Assembly: GCA_012960505.1 (NCBI GenBank)
Contig: DUBC01000020.1
Coordinates: 56,109-120,108, forward strand
Reading direction: 5' to 3'
From: Verrucomicrobiales bacterium
GTDB lineage: Bacteria > Verrucomicrobiota > Verrucomicrobiia > Verrucomicrobiales > DEV007
Length of the DNA: 64,000 nt
Shown: piece by piece, positions 43,422-51,936 of the stretch
How the letters are laid out: each line of letters opens with the position of its first letter
Position numbering within the stretch: position 1 is the stretch's first letter
Notes under the pieces: generated by a model
Database searches by the model: none
What the model saw: only the letters and a program-made list of their open reading frames with translations
Told to the model about the DNA's origin: nothing
Position numbers and translations under genes: made by a program

Positions 43422-44663
43422 ATGCAACTAACTAGTGATAGCGTAATCACTTTCCATTGCCCAAAGTGCAATGCGAAACTTAGAATCCCGACCAAACTTA
43501 CTGGAATCGAAGGCCCATGCCCGAGTTGTAAAACTAAAATTACAGCTCCTCTTTCAGAACAAAACAGTTCACCAGACCAAGGCGACTCTTCTTTGGACAA
43601 TGATAGTCCAAACGAAATTATACGGAAAAAAGTTTCACCTCAAAAAAAACACACAACTGCATCAGCAGGCGAAAGCCTGGATGATATTTTTAGCGAAAAT
43701 AGAAACACAGAAGTTGATCTAAATCCCATTCCAAAACCGTACCGAAAAAATAACAAGAGAACAGCAAACAAGATTATATTTACAGCATCCATTTCTATAA
43801 TCATTCTCTCAGCCTTCTTTGCCCACAAGCTCTGGAAAGGAAATGAGCAAGAAATTCAACGAGAACCAATTTCCTTCAACATTGTTGCCCCTATTGATCC
43901 CGAAACAATTTCAAGCGTTGCCTCTCCTCAGAATGACAAAGTTGATCAGACGAACACTGATCCAATCAACAAAGAAGGCGTCATTACTCCTATCATCCAA
44001 ATTGATGCAGCGCACCTCACTCTAGAAAAGTTTCTTAAAGCATCTAACCTGAATGAACGAACTCGTCACATACTGAATTCAGAAAAACTGCTACCTCAAA
44101 TAATTGAATATTATAAGGAGAATTCAATAACTATAGAAGAAGCAGTAATCTTATCAAACACATCCAACACTGCCTTATCGAGTGGTGATTCGTATTTCAG
44201 AATCTTTCAAGTGACTACTAAACAACAAGAAGAACCTTTCCCGGTCTATTTAGAAAACACAGAGTCAGGCTGGAAGGTCAGTTGGTCCTCCTTCATCCAA
44301 TTTAATGAAAATGCACTAGGTAAGTTTCTTCAGAATTACCAATCTGAAGAAATGACCTTCTATACAAAATTGGAAAGAGCACACTTTTTTGGCTCTGGGG
44401 TCCCTCAGATAGGCTCAAAAATATGTTTCAAAATTCAACCTCCTATCCAAGGGGATGAGGAGTTTGTATTTGCTGCAAGAGATTCCAAGATAGCCGAATT
44501 TTCCGAAAAAGAATTCGAATGGGGCGAAGAGTATTTTCCAATCGTAAGGCTCAAATGGATTAAAACTGAAGACGGGCATCAATTCATTGAAATAACTGAA
44601 ATCGAGCAGAAAACATGGAGATCCGGTCAAAGCCAACCATCAACGGTAACCTCCACTGGATAA
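43422..44663 (+). CDS. zinc-ribbon membrane protein, unknown function
   Basis: A 413-residue protein of no family I recognise. It begins with a zinc-ribbon-like pair of CxxC knuckles (FHCPKCNAKLRIP and GPCPSCKTKI), like the MJ0042-type zinc finger. A low-complexity hydrophilic linker follows, then a single membrane helix at about residues 118-136 and a C-terminal domain of about 270 residues that starts rich in Asn, Gln and Thr. A good ribosome-binding site (AAAGGGAG) lies about 10 bases before the ATG. It may be a cytoplasmic sensor domain tied to a periplasmic part. It ends 5 bp before the convergent rhodanese gene. Confidence 0.7.
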   Translation: MQLTSDSVITFHCPKCNAKLRIPTKLTGIEGPCPSCKTKITAPLSEQNSSPDQGDSSLDNDSPNEIIRKKVSPQKKHTTASAGESLDDIFSENRNTEVDLNPIPKPYRKNNKRTANKIIFTASISIIILSAFFAHKLWKGNEQEIQREPISFNIVAPIDPETISSVASPQNDKVDQTNTDPINKEGVITPIIQIDAAHLTLEKFLKASNLNERTRHILNSEKLLPQIIEYYKENSITIEEAVILSNTSNTALSSGDSYFRIFQVTTKQQEEPFPVYLENTESGWKVSWSSFIQFNENALGKFLQNYQSEEMTFYTKLERAHFFGSGVPQIGSKICFKIQPPIQGDEEFVFAARDSKIAEFSEKEFEWGEEYFPIVRLKWIKTEDGHQFIEITEIEQKTWRSGQSQPSTVTSTG

Positions 44664-44668
44664 AAACC

Positions 44669-45118
44669 TCAATTGATAAGACCCGCGTTACGGAGAACCG
44701 CATCACCTCCGCTGAGTATATATACTTCGGCGATCCCAACAGAATCACGAAGCCTATCGGCCACCTTCCTGCTAGCAGCACAAGCCTCTGATCCACAGTA
44801 AACCACGAACGGAAGATCAGATAAGTTCTGAATCTTAGACCATATCGGTTCAAGTAACGCGAAAAAATCTTCCTGCTCATTTAACAAAAATGCACCTTCG
44901 ACGTGACCCTTCTGATAATCTGCTCCCTTCCGAGCATCGATCCAGACAACGCCATCTCCCTTTGACCATTCAAGGACTTTACTTAAAGTCACTTCACCGG
45001 GCCGCAGCTGTCCAGCCACGAGATACAGAGCTGGCCTCTTCGGATGCACATTATAAATCAAAAAGGCAGATCCGATAGAGAGCAGAATGATAATCCCTAA
45101 CTGCTTAATAGTTGTCAC
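44669..45118 (-). CDS. rhodanese-domain membrane protein
   Basis: A 149-residue protein with an N-terminal membrane anchor (about residues 7-23) and one rhodanese domain. The catalytic-loop Cys lies in VVYCGSEACAASRK, next to a second Cys. It starts at GTG, overlapping the stop of the DUF1573 gene by one base (TAGTG), which ties it to the respiratory operon. Anchored rhodaneses beside Sco genes may deliver sulfur or handle thiols in oxidase assembly; this is inference. It is the last gene of the operon. Confidence 0.85.
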   Translation of the reverse strand: MTTIKQLGIIILLSIGSAFLIYNVHPKRPALYLVAGQLRPGEVTLSKVLEWSKGDGVVWIDARKGADYQKGHVEGAFLLNEQEDFFALLEPIWSKIQNLSDLPFVVYCGSEACAASRKVADRLRDSVGIAEVYILSGGDAVLRNAGLIN

Positions 45119-45789
45119 TATCTTCTTTTTCTAGCAATACTAAAAAATGCAAGCTTACGCGAATGTTTCTTCAATTTTGAATCAGTCTCAATCTTAATCA
45201 TTCCAAGCATCGGCTTCGATGTTTTCTGAGGTTTTATTTTGATCTCATATTCTCTCCCCTCTTTCTTTGCCACTACAGAAACATCAAAACCTTCTCTAGT
45301 GCAGCTAACGTTTGTTATTTTTATTGGATCCACATAGGGAACCTTAAATATAAAAGTCTTAGCAACAGGATCTTCTCCCACTTTCCATTTAATGAGTTCA
45401 GGCTCAATCGTAACTACATCAGGTATAGTCAGAATAGCTAGAAGAGAATCTCTGACCTTCTCCTTGCCTTCGTCCTGGCTAATGATAGTCATCGATTTAC
45501 GTTGAATCCCTGTGAAGCTACCTATTGAAAAAATTGCCTCAAGATACCCATCTTCTCCAGGCCCATAGGATTCTTTGTCAGTCTTGGCACTTAAACAAGA
45601 ACAGGCGAGATTTACATCAATGACAGATACTGGTACCTTTCCAGCATTCTTAAATGGAAACACAAAGGAGACTACCTCATCAATTGGTTTTGCCTTGATT
45701 TCGATTTCTTTATTGCCAAATTCAAGTTCGGCAAAAGCCATTATAGGCGTAAAAAACAATAGTAGAATCAGGGTACAAAAATGGCGCAT
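45118..45789 (-). CDS. DUF1573-family exported protein
   Basis: A 223-residue protein from the ATG at 45789, preceded by a signal peptide (about residues 5-20). The early ACSCLSAKTDKESYGPGEDG segment matches DUF1573, an Ig-like periplasmic fold with a conserved CxC/PG pattern. The function of DUF1573 is not known; it often occurs near respiratory or outer-membrane genes. A longer start at 45954 would overlap the DUF420 gene and is unlikely. Confidence 0.82.
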   Translation of the reverse strand: MRHFCTLILLLFFTPIMAFAELEFGNKEIEIKAKPIDEVVSFVFPFKNAGKVPVSVIDVNLACSCLSAKTDKESYGPGEDGYLEAIFSIGSFTGIQRKSMTIISQDEGKEKVRDSLLAILTIPDVVTIEPELIKWKVGEDPVAKTFIFKVPYVDPIKITNVSCTREGFDVSVVAKKEGREYEIKIKPQKTSKPMLGMIKIETDSKLKKHSRKLAFFSIARKRR

Positions 45790-45838
45790 AACATTTTTAT
45801 TATGATTTATCTCCTTCCATTTTACAAGATTCAGATCA

Positions 45839-46270
45839 CTAGGTTCCCGTAGCTGGAAACCACACATAGAGCATACGATAAACAAGGACACCCGTGACCG
45901 AAACATAAAGCCAGACCGGATACGTCCACTTCGCAAGTCTCTTATGCTTTTCAAACTTCCTGCGAATCGCCGGAATAACTGTAAGAATAATCAGAGGCAA
46001 GGACAATATCGCAAGTGGAATATGAGTGAAAAGAATGATGAAATATATAATTTTAGGCCATCCTTCGTGAGTAAATTTAGTAGTTGGGTACGAATAGTGG
46101 TGAATTAGGTAACAGGTCAAAAACGCAGCAGAAATAATTAATGCTGTAATCATGCAAGCTGCGTGCGCTCTTTTATTTCCTCTTTTAATGAGAATAATGC
46201 CAGTCACTATAAAACAGGTAGCAATGGCATTGAGTGTAGCATTAACGATTGGAAGGTCCTGAACGGTCAT
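45839..46270 (-). CDS. DUF420 membrane protein, likely oxidase assembly (CtaM-like)
   Basis: A 143-residue protein with four membrane helices and conserved membrane histidines: HAACMITALII, CYLIHHYSYP, FTHIPLAILSLP and KHKRLAKWTYPVW. The pattern matches DUF420 (CtaM/YozB-like), linked in other bacteria to maturation of aa3-type oxidases. It lies 10 bp downstream of the canonical Sco gene in the same operon, which supports an assembly role. Confidence 0.85.
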   Translation of the reverse strand: MTVQDLPIVNATLNAIATCFIVTGIILIKRGNKRAHAACMITALIISAAFLTCYLIHHYSYPTTKFTHEGWPKIIYFIILFTHIPLAILSLPLIILTVIPAIRRKFEKHKRLAKWTYPVWLYVSVTGVLVYRMLYVWFPATGT

Positions 46271-46280
46271 GGCTGAAATT

Positions 46281-46943
46281 TTAAGATCCTCTGGAAGACT
46301 TCATATCATTAATAGCCGAAAATAAATTTTCCCGCAAAGACTTATTACCCCTTTCATCGAATGGGTCATACCATCCACGAATCTTAAGCTCATGATCAAT
46401 CAGTGCAACCATTGGTCGATGAGCAAATAAATCATCAGGCCCACTGCGTTGCTCTTCATTCTTCTCCTGTGCAGAAAGAGAAAAAGTTTCCAACATGTAG
46501 CCGTTCAGCTCATCTGGATTTCCAGTCAAAAACCACCAATCCTTGGACACTAATCCATGCTTCTGGGAAAATGCTTTTAATTGAGAGGCATCATCATGAC
46601 TTGGATCAAGAGTCACTGAAACAAGGTGCAAGAGGTTCTCATTATTTACTTCCTTACGCAAATCATCAAGCACTACACAAACTCCTGCGCATTGACCTGG
46701 GCAACGGGTAAAGACATGACTGATCAACCAAACCTTGCCCTTAAGATCAGAAAAATTACGAGAAACTCCATCAGCGTCAGTCGTGCTGATATCGCGCGTG
46801 ACAAAACGCTCCAGGTCATCATTAGAACGTAATTTTACTCGGTTTATCTGATTAGTTTTGAGGCTCCACAAAAAAATAAAAGCCCCCACTAGCAAGAGCG
46901 CCAATATTACAAAAGAATAAATAATCTTTGTTTCTTTATTCAT
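46281..46943 (-). CDS. Sco1/SenC copper chaperone
   Basis: A 220-residue protein with an N-terminal anchor (about residues 9-27) and a thioredoxin-like Sco domain. The copper site is C81-x3-C85 in FTRCPGQCAGV plus His175 in LFAHRPMVALIDH. Sco proteins load the CuA site of oxidase subunit II. It sits next to a degenerate Sco paralogue in the oxidase operon. The extra Cys89 after the pair is unusual but not disabling. Confidence 0.92.
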   Translation of the reverse strand: MNKETKIIYSFVILALLLVGAFIFLWSLKTNQINRVKLRSNDDLERFVTRDISTTDADGVSRNFSDLKGKVWLISHVFTRCPGQCAGVCVVLDDLRKEVNNENLLHLVSVTLDPSHDDASQLKAFSQKHGLVSKDWWFLTGNPDELNGYMLETFSLSAQEKNEEQRSGPDDLFAHRPMVALIDHELKIRGWYDPFDERGNKSLRENLFSAINDMKSSRGS

Positions 46944-46957
46944 TTTTCTAACAATTT

Positions 46958-47620
46958 TTATTTCATTTCATTTTGAAGAATGAATTCTATGTCCTGCTTA
47001 GAAGACTCATCATTCCGAATTTCCCCTTTGCGAATCCCTTCCCAGTAAACTCCTCGAATGAAAGCTCTCTCATCATTCTGCCCCTTATGTACCAAAGAAA
47101 TTCTTAACTCTCTTGCATACAGATCCGAATCAGTCTCACGATACTTATCTGGCTTCTTATGACCAGGGTATCGGAAAAACTTATTCATGAACTTTCTGAC
47201 ACGATCTCTGTCACCTGTAATGAACGACCATTCGTCTGATGTAAAACCATACTTAGAAGCAAATTTTGTTAATGCCTCAGCACTATCAAGTTGGGGATCC
47301 ATAGAAAAACCTACTAGAAGAAATCTCTCCTCTTCCGGAAAGGTATTTCTTATTTTTTGAATCCGTTGACACACTGCTAGCGCCTCATTCTCATCCCCAG
47401 CATAGAAGTACCCTACCAAGTACAATACATTATCTTCATCGAACAGTTCAACTTGCTTGCCCTTGTAACCATCCGATCTAAAGCGGTCCACCGGACGAAG
47501 CATTGGAGGCTTACCCTCTACTAACTGCCGTTGCACTGTTTTTATCCAGCTATAATAAACAACAATACCTGATAGCATTATTGCGATTAAGATGCAGACC
47601 GTCTTAGTAGTATAATTCAT
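46958..47620 (-). CDS. Sco-like protein without copper-binding cysteines
   Basis: About 220 residues from the ATG at 47620 (an earlier TTG adds 13 residues). It has a membrane anchor and a thioredoxin/Sco-like fold: LVGYFYAGDENEALAVCQ occupies the place where a Sco has FTxCPxxCP, and LLVGFSMDPQLDSAEALTKFA parallels Sco's SVDPxxDTPxxL motif. The CxxxC pair is gone; one Cys remains in AVCQ. Tandem with a complete Sco suggests a divergent copy kept for a non-copper role, perhaps reductase or scaffold, but this is inference. Confidence 0.7.
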   Translation of the reverse strand: MNYTTKTVCILIAIMLSGIVVYYSWIKTVQRQLVEGKPPMLRPVDRFRSDGYKGKQVELFDEDNVLYLVGYFYAGDENEALAVCQRIQKIRNTFPEEERFLLVGFSMDPQLDSAEALTKFASKYGFTSDEWSFITGDRDRVRKFMNKFFRYPGHKKPDKYRETDSDLYARELRISLVHKGQNDERAFIRGVYWEGIRKGEIRNDESSKQDIEFILQNEMK

Positions 47621-47716
47621 TATACCATTAACTGATTTTTGTAATTTTGACTGATGCAATAAATCATTTCGTCTTCTTAATAATACGGATTTAAACTTTC
47701 TTGAGATTTATTAAAT

Positions 47717-48631
47717 CTATGAATCCCATCCTAAAAATAATAAAATTAGAGACAATGGTAAAAAAATAAGAGTGTAGAGAAACAATCTCCTCGCATCCTT
47801 TCTGAGTCTACTCTTACTAAAATCAATAGAATATTTAACCATCACTGCGGCAGCGAGCACCAGCCCAGCAATTGCCCATACATTAACGAATCCATAAAAC
47901 AAAGGAAATAACATTAGAAGCAACAAAAATATACTAAAGATAATCGCTAACAAAGAAGTCCTCTTCCCACTCTCGTCCCCATTAGACCACATCACAAACC
48001 CAGCATCTTCATATTCTTTACGATACATCCAGTTGATAGCTAAGAAATGTGGCAATTGCCATAAAAACAAAAGTCCAAACAGAAACCATGGCTGTACAAA
48101 TAAAATCTTCCCATTAGCAGCCGTCCATCCAATTAATGGAGGCAGGGCTCCAGAAACTGCTCCTACTAAGGTGTTAGATCCGCTCCGTCGTTTCATCGGG
48201 GTATAGATAAACATGTAAGTAAATAAGGTCGCTGCAGCAAAAGCGGATGCCTGTGAATTCACCATGACGCCCAAATGTATAATCCCACAAGCTGCTAACA
48301 TCCAACCAATGATGAATGCTACAGCTGGTTTGATTTTTTTAGAAGGCAGAGGTCTAGCTGCTGTTCTTTCCATCTTTGCATCAATATCAATTTCCATTAA
48401 TTGATTGAAAACTGAAGCCGCGGCAGCAGCAAAAGCACTGCCTATCACGGTATGAAAAAGTTTCCACCACTCCATGGAATATCCATATGATTTCAGTGCA
48501 AGTAAGTAGCCGAAAACAGTAGTAATAATGACAAGTAAACTTAGTCTTGCCTTGGTAAGTAACAGGAAATCTTGCCTCGTAAAATTGAGATTGTCATCGG
48601 TCGATGATTCAGGTGTTTTGCTTAGTTCCAC
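47717..48631 (-). CDS. ctaB: protoheme IX farnesyltransferase (heme O synthase)
   Basis: A 304-residue UbiA-type prenyltransferase with about nine helices. The first Asp-rich motif lies in NQLMEIDIDAKMERTAARPLP, the CtaB/CyoE signature, and the second in YRKEYEDAGFVMWSN. It farnesylates heme b to heme O, the precursor of heme A of the aa3 oxidase. It starts at GTG, downstream of coxB by about 145 bp. No heme A synthase (CtaA) is seen in the window. Confidence 0.94.
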   Translation of the reverse strand: MELSKTPESSTDDNLNFTRQDFLLLTKARLSLLVIITTVFGYLLALKSYGYSMEWWKLFHTVIGSAFAAAAASVFNQLMEIDIDAKMERTAARPLPSKKIKPAVAFIIGWMLAACGIIHLGVMVNSQASAFAAATLFTYMFIYTPMKRRSGSNTLVGAVSGALPPLIGWTAANGKILFVQPWFLFGLLFLWQLPHFLAINWMYRKEYEDAGFVMWSNGDESGKRTSLLAIIFSIFLLLLMLFPLFYGFVNVWAIAGLVLAAAVMVKYSIDFSKSRLRKDARRLFLYTLIFLPLSLILLFLGWDS

Positions 48632-48775
48632 AATTATATTCTCCAGTAGAATAAGCTTTATAATTACTTAGTCCAATGTTCCTGATCGTATTCAACTAAG
48701 TACAAATTACTTTGAATATCTACAGATCAGAAGAAATTAAGTAATCAATCCAATGAATTGAATTGATGACGGCCA

Positions 48776-49579
48776 CTACGATTTAGCTTTTCCCTCTTCG
48801 CTAGAGTCTCCAGAAGATTTTTCTGGGTTTGGAGAAGGGGCGTTCTCCTTGTACCAAGCATCAAATTCTCCTTGTGTTTTAACTTCCATATATCCAACCA
48901 TACCTGAATGGCCCGCACCGCAAAGTTGCCCACAGACGGTTTCCCACCTGCCCGTCTTAATCGGTTTGAACCACATGTCTGCTATACTTCCTGGAATCGC
49001 ATCCTGAGCCATGCGCATCGGATGCAAGGCTAGATTATGGATCACATCTTTCGAAGATACTGTGACTATGCATTCTCTATCCTTTGCCAAGACCAGTTCA
49101 GTATAGACAAAATCATCTTTACCGTTTGGATCCTCTGGATCACGTCCGAGTGGATTATTTCCACTAATTAGTTCCGGCTTTGTCATTCCGAACGTACCAT
49201 CTAGGCCAGGGTAATGCATCGTCCACTTGAACTGCTCTCCGACGGCTCTGACCTTAATTACATCCGGTCCCGTAGGAAAATCTGCACTTCGAACTGCCCA
49301 TAGAGGAAATGCAAAACCAAGTAAAAGGATTGCCTCAATGGCAACGACGGCAACCTCAACATGCGTTGAGGCATGGCCCTTGACTCCGGCATGACTCGCC
49401 TTCGGGTTCCTCTTCTGCCTGAATCGAATCAAACAATAAACAAAAAACACAGACCACCCAATTAAAAGAACAGCGACTAACCAGTGCACCATCTCTAGCA
49501 TGTGGTCAACCATGCCCCCATGTTCGGAAGCCAACTCTGGCAGACCAATGAGTTCGTTAATCAATCCTAGAATGTTCAT
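48776..49579 (-). CDS. coxB: cytochrome c oxidase subunit II
   Basis: A 267-residue protein with two N-terminal membrane helices (about 30-53 and 77-95) and a periplasmic cupredoxin domain. CuA ligands are H181 in DVIHNLALH, then C216, C220, H224 and M227 in CGQLCGAGHSGM. It accepts electrons and passes them to subunit I. No cytochrome c domain is fused, so a separate donor is needed; cytochromes and a cupredoxin are encoded upstream. The C-terminus is an acidic, Ser-rich tail. Confidence 0.95.
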   Translation of the reverse strand: MNILGLINELIGLPELASEHGGMVDHMLEMVHWLVAVLLIGWSVFFVYCLIRFRQKRNPKASHAGVKGHASTHVEVAVVAIEAILLLGFAFPLWAVRSADFPTGPDVIKVRAVGEQFKWTMHYPGLDGTFGMTKPELISGNNPLGRDPEDPNGKDDFVYTELVLAKDRECIVTVSSKDVIHNLALHPMRMAQDAIPGSIADMWFKPIKTGRWETVCGQLCGAGHSGMVGYMEVKTQGEFDAWYKENAPSPNPEKSSGDSSEEGKAKS

Positions 49580-49603
49580 ATTTGTATCTTGAATTTAAAA
49601 TTT

Positions 49604-49792
49604 TTATCGCCTCCCAACAGACTTGCGTTCGCACTGGGACAAGTATCTCATAAACTTAAATATCCCTCCAAAAACAACAATCAGGATAATTAACATAAAA
49701 AGAATAGCCATCCCTGCCGCATCAGTTGTAGCTTCGCCTCGACTGCTCATGCAGGTCGCGCAGGATAAAATTGGGCAAGTAAGAATATTCAT
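49604..49792 (-). CDS. tiny Cys-rich single-pass membrane protein in the oxidase operon
   Basis: A 62-residue protein with a CxxxxCxxC start (CPILSCATC), one membrane helix at about residues 28-47 and a basic tail. Its start overlaps the stop of the upstream small gene by four bases (ATGA), so translational coupling is likely. It lies between cox subunit IV and coxB, suggesting an accessory or copper-handling role, but I recognise no family. Confidence 0.65.
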   Translation of the reverse strand: MNILTCPILSCATCMSSRGEATTDAAGMAILFMLIILIVVFGGIFKFMRYLSQCERKSVGRR

Positions 49793-50040
49793 GATTTCGT
49801 TGGAAGTGACTCAGCAATTTCAAAATATTTAATTTTATTGCGGTAAAACCAAACACCATAAATAGATGTAATAACGCCAAGAATTATGCTGCTAATTCCG
49901 CAAACATTCTTGAAACTCTCCGAATCGCCTAAAACACCCTCTTCTATTTTAAAGTCTCCTAAAAAACAAAAAACACCAAACCCAACCAAACAAAGAGTTG
50001 CAAGGCTAATGAACAAAATATGAAATTTCTTCAGGGACAC
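49789..50040 (-). CDS. small two-helix membrane protein in the oxidase operon
   Basis: An 83-residue protein with two hydrophobic helices. I take the GTG at 50040 (MSLKKFHILF), which lies one base beyond the stop of the subunit IV gene; a longer start at 50088 overlaps that gene. The final four bases overlap the next small gene. No family is recognised; the context implies an accessory oxidase subunit. Confidence 0.6.
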   Translation of the reverse strand: MSLKKFHILFISLATLCLVGFGVFCFLGDFKIEEGVLGDSESFKNVCGISSIILGVITSIYGVWFYRNKIKYFEIAESLPTKS

Positions 50041-50041
50041 G

Positions 50042-50347
50042 TTAATATGCTCGGTTAACAGGGGCAATAATTGGATCGTACATGGCAAGAAGGGTGAGAA
50101 ACATAAGACCTATTGCAAAGAAGACAGTGTATATCAAGACCTTATAAATGATCGACTTCTCATGGCTAAGATGCATAAAAATCAAAGCTACCAGCCCAGC
50201 CTTCACTGTCGCTATACCTAATCCGATAATAACACTTGGCGTCACCTTTGCCACCGCGACAGTCAGAGCAGTACACGCAAGAAGTATCCAGCCTACCCGC
50301 CAGTATTTCTTCATGTCCTTTAGAATTTCTTCAGGTGTATCAGCCAT
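50042..50347 (-). CDS. cytochrome c oxidase subunit IV, bacterial type
   Basis: A 101-residue protein with three membrane helices and the VKAGLVALIFMHLSHEKS pattern of prokaryotic cytochrome c oxidase subunit IV (CtaF/COX4_pro). The helix with FMHL is conserved. Such subunits stabilise the oxidase core; they hold no redox centre. It lies between coxC (about 40 bp) and the tiny accessory genes. Confidence 0.85.
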   Translation of the reverse strand: MADTPEEILKDMKKYWRVGWILLACTALTVAVAKVTPSVIIGLGIATVKAGLVALIFMHLSHEKSIIYKVLIYTVFFAIGLMFLTLLAMYDPIIAPVNRAY

Positions 50348-50390
50348 CGTCCTATTAATATAATTTTCTTTTGGGAATAAGTTCAGTCAT

Positions 50391-51902
50391 TTACATGAGA
50401 TAAAGGATTGGGAAAAGGAAGATCCAAACAAGATCCACAAAGTGCCAAAATAGGCCACCAACCTCTACCCTGTTTGTCATGTGCTCAGGATCCTTATCAA
50501 ATAACTTCCTGCCAAACACCGCAAAATATAACAGCACCAATGCACCTAATAACACGTGCAACCCGTGTAAGCCCGTCAAGGTGAAATAGATTGCATAATA
50601 TGTGTTCCACTTGGGTGTAAAATTAGAATAAAGCTTAACGTCCTCCCATGGAACCAAGATAGGAGCGTGACTTTTTAGGACTTCACCCTCTTTATCGTCT
50701 TTCCACTTGAGTACCGAGTGATTAAGAGTTTTTCCAAAATCGGCTTCCTTTTTATTCTCTTTTGCCTCTTGTAATACATTTTCCCTAGCACCAAGAAAAA
50801 TCTTTTTGGCCATTGCTGCTTCTTTTTTGGGGTCATGAGGATGACTATCATCTTTAACTTTCTGCTCATCTTCATTGTAGCCAATGGCCGCATGATCCTT
50901 GTCGTCTCCATGATTTGCATCACTGGATCCTTGATCTGAATGACCTTTGAGCAAAGATTCCTTCCCTAGATATTTCCACACCAAAGAACTGGTCTCTGGA
51001 TCCTCAGAATCAGTGGCACGCAAATCGATTCTATCCACAGCTTGAAGATAAAGGCCAGGAGTCAATTTGGAAATCGTTCCTTTGAGCGAGGTCTGATCCC
51101 TGAACTTCACAGAATCAGGAAAAGATTTGCGAAGTTTTTTGCGCTTAATTTCAATCGAAAACTCTTTGTCAGCAACAAACGATAGTTGTTTAACACCCAT
51201 CGCAGGAAGCCAACGAATTGCATTAAAATCAGAATCTTTGGCTTTTGCTTCTTCATTTGAGGCCAGATGCTTTTCACGGAGACTATTATTTCTTCGCTCC
51301 TCAATTTTCTTCACCGCATTTTCACTCAGTTCAATCGAATCCCCTAGGACTGATTTACCATCAGCATCAACTGACATAACTTCACGGAATTTGGGCGTGT
51401 CTCCATGAACACTTTCAAGAAATTCACCCTCGAACCGACCAACATCAACATTCACTTTTTTGATGCCCTCATAGCGAATCGTGTCATCAATACCATGCCC
51501 TTCTACAATCGAATTATCAGATAATTTAATACCGTAATGTTTGAACTTTGCTGAATATTCAAATCCTTTATTAACCAGGAAGATTCCGGCGCAAAAAACG
51601 ACTAGTATCATCCAAAATCGAAACTTTTCGAAATTTCTTAGCTTAAGTTGCAACCAAGCCACGACAACAAATACTGAAGAAAGAATCAGGATAAGGGTAT
51701 TCACAAAACCAAACGGCACACTCAAAACACCTTGAGGCCAAAAATAGTCAGCTTCACCGGCTGAGCCTAACCTAAGGAAAAGATATCCGGAAAATAGACC
51801 ACCAAACAGCATCACCTCAGAGGCGAGGAAGAGCCAAATACCAACCTTTGCGTTCCAGAGCCCTGTATCGGGTCTAGGTTTAACTTCGAAAGGAATTTCC
51901 AT
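50391..51902 (-). CDS. coxC: cytochrome c oxidase subunit III with large loop insertion
   Basis: A 503-residue subunit III, more than twice the usual bacterial size. The N-terminal helices (about 20-44, 61-85, 94-113) and C-terminal helices (about 433-462 with LTGLHGLHVLLG, and 480-502 with GLFWHFVDLVWIF) are normal for the 5-helix form. Between about residues 122 and 425 lies a hydrophilic insertion of some 300 residues with an early beta-rich part and a His/Asp-rich patch (HSDQGSSDANHGDDKDH). By known topology this loop faces the periplasm. It may dock ACIII or a cytochrome (inference). Confidence 0.9.
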   Translation of the reverse strand: MEIPFEVKPRPDTGLWNAKVGIWLFLASEVMLFGGLFSGYLFLRLGSAGEADYFWPQGVLSVPFGFVNTLILILSSVFVVVAWLQLKLRNFEKFRFWMILVVFCAGIFLVNKGFEYSAKFKHYGIKLSDNSIVEGHGIDDTIRYEGIKKVNVDVGRFEGEFLESVHGDTPKFREVMSVDADGKSVLGDSIELSENAVKKIEERRNNSLREKHLASNEEAKAKDSDFNAIRWLPAMGVKQLSFVADKEFSIEIKRKKLRKSFPDSVKFRDQTSLKGTISKLTPGLYLQAVDRIDLRATDSEDPETSSLVWKYLGKESLLKGHSDQGSSDANHGDDKDHAAIGYNEDEQKVKDDSHPHDPKKEAAMAKKIFLGARENVLQEAKENKKEADFGKTLNHSVLKWKDDKEGEVLKSHAPILVPWEDVKLYSNFTPKWNTYYAIYFTLTGLHGLHVLLGALVLLYFAVFGRKLFDKDPEHMTNRVEVGGLFWHFVDLVWIFLFPILYLM

Positions 51903-51936
51903 ATTATGCTTTTGCTGAAGTTCGTTGATTATAAAA

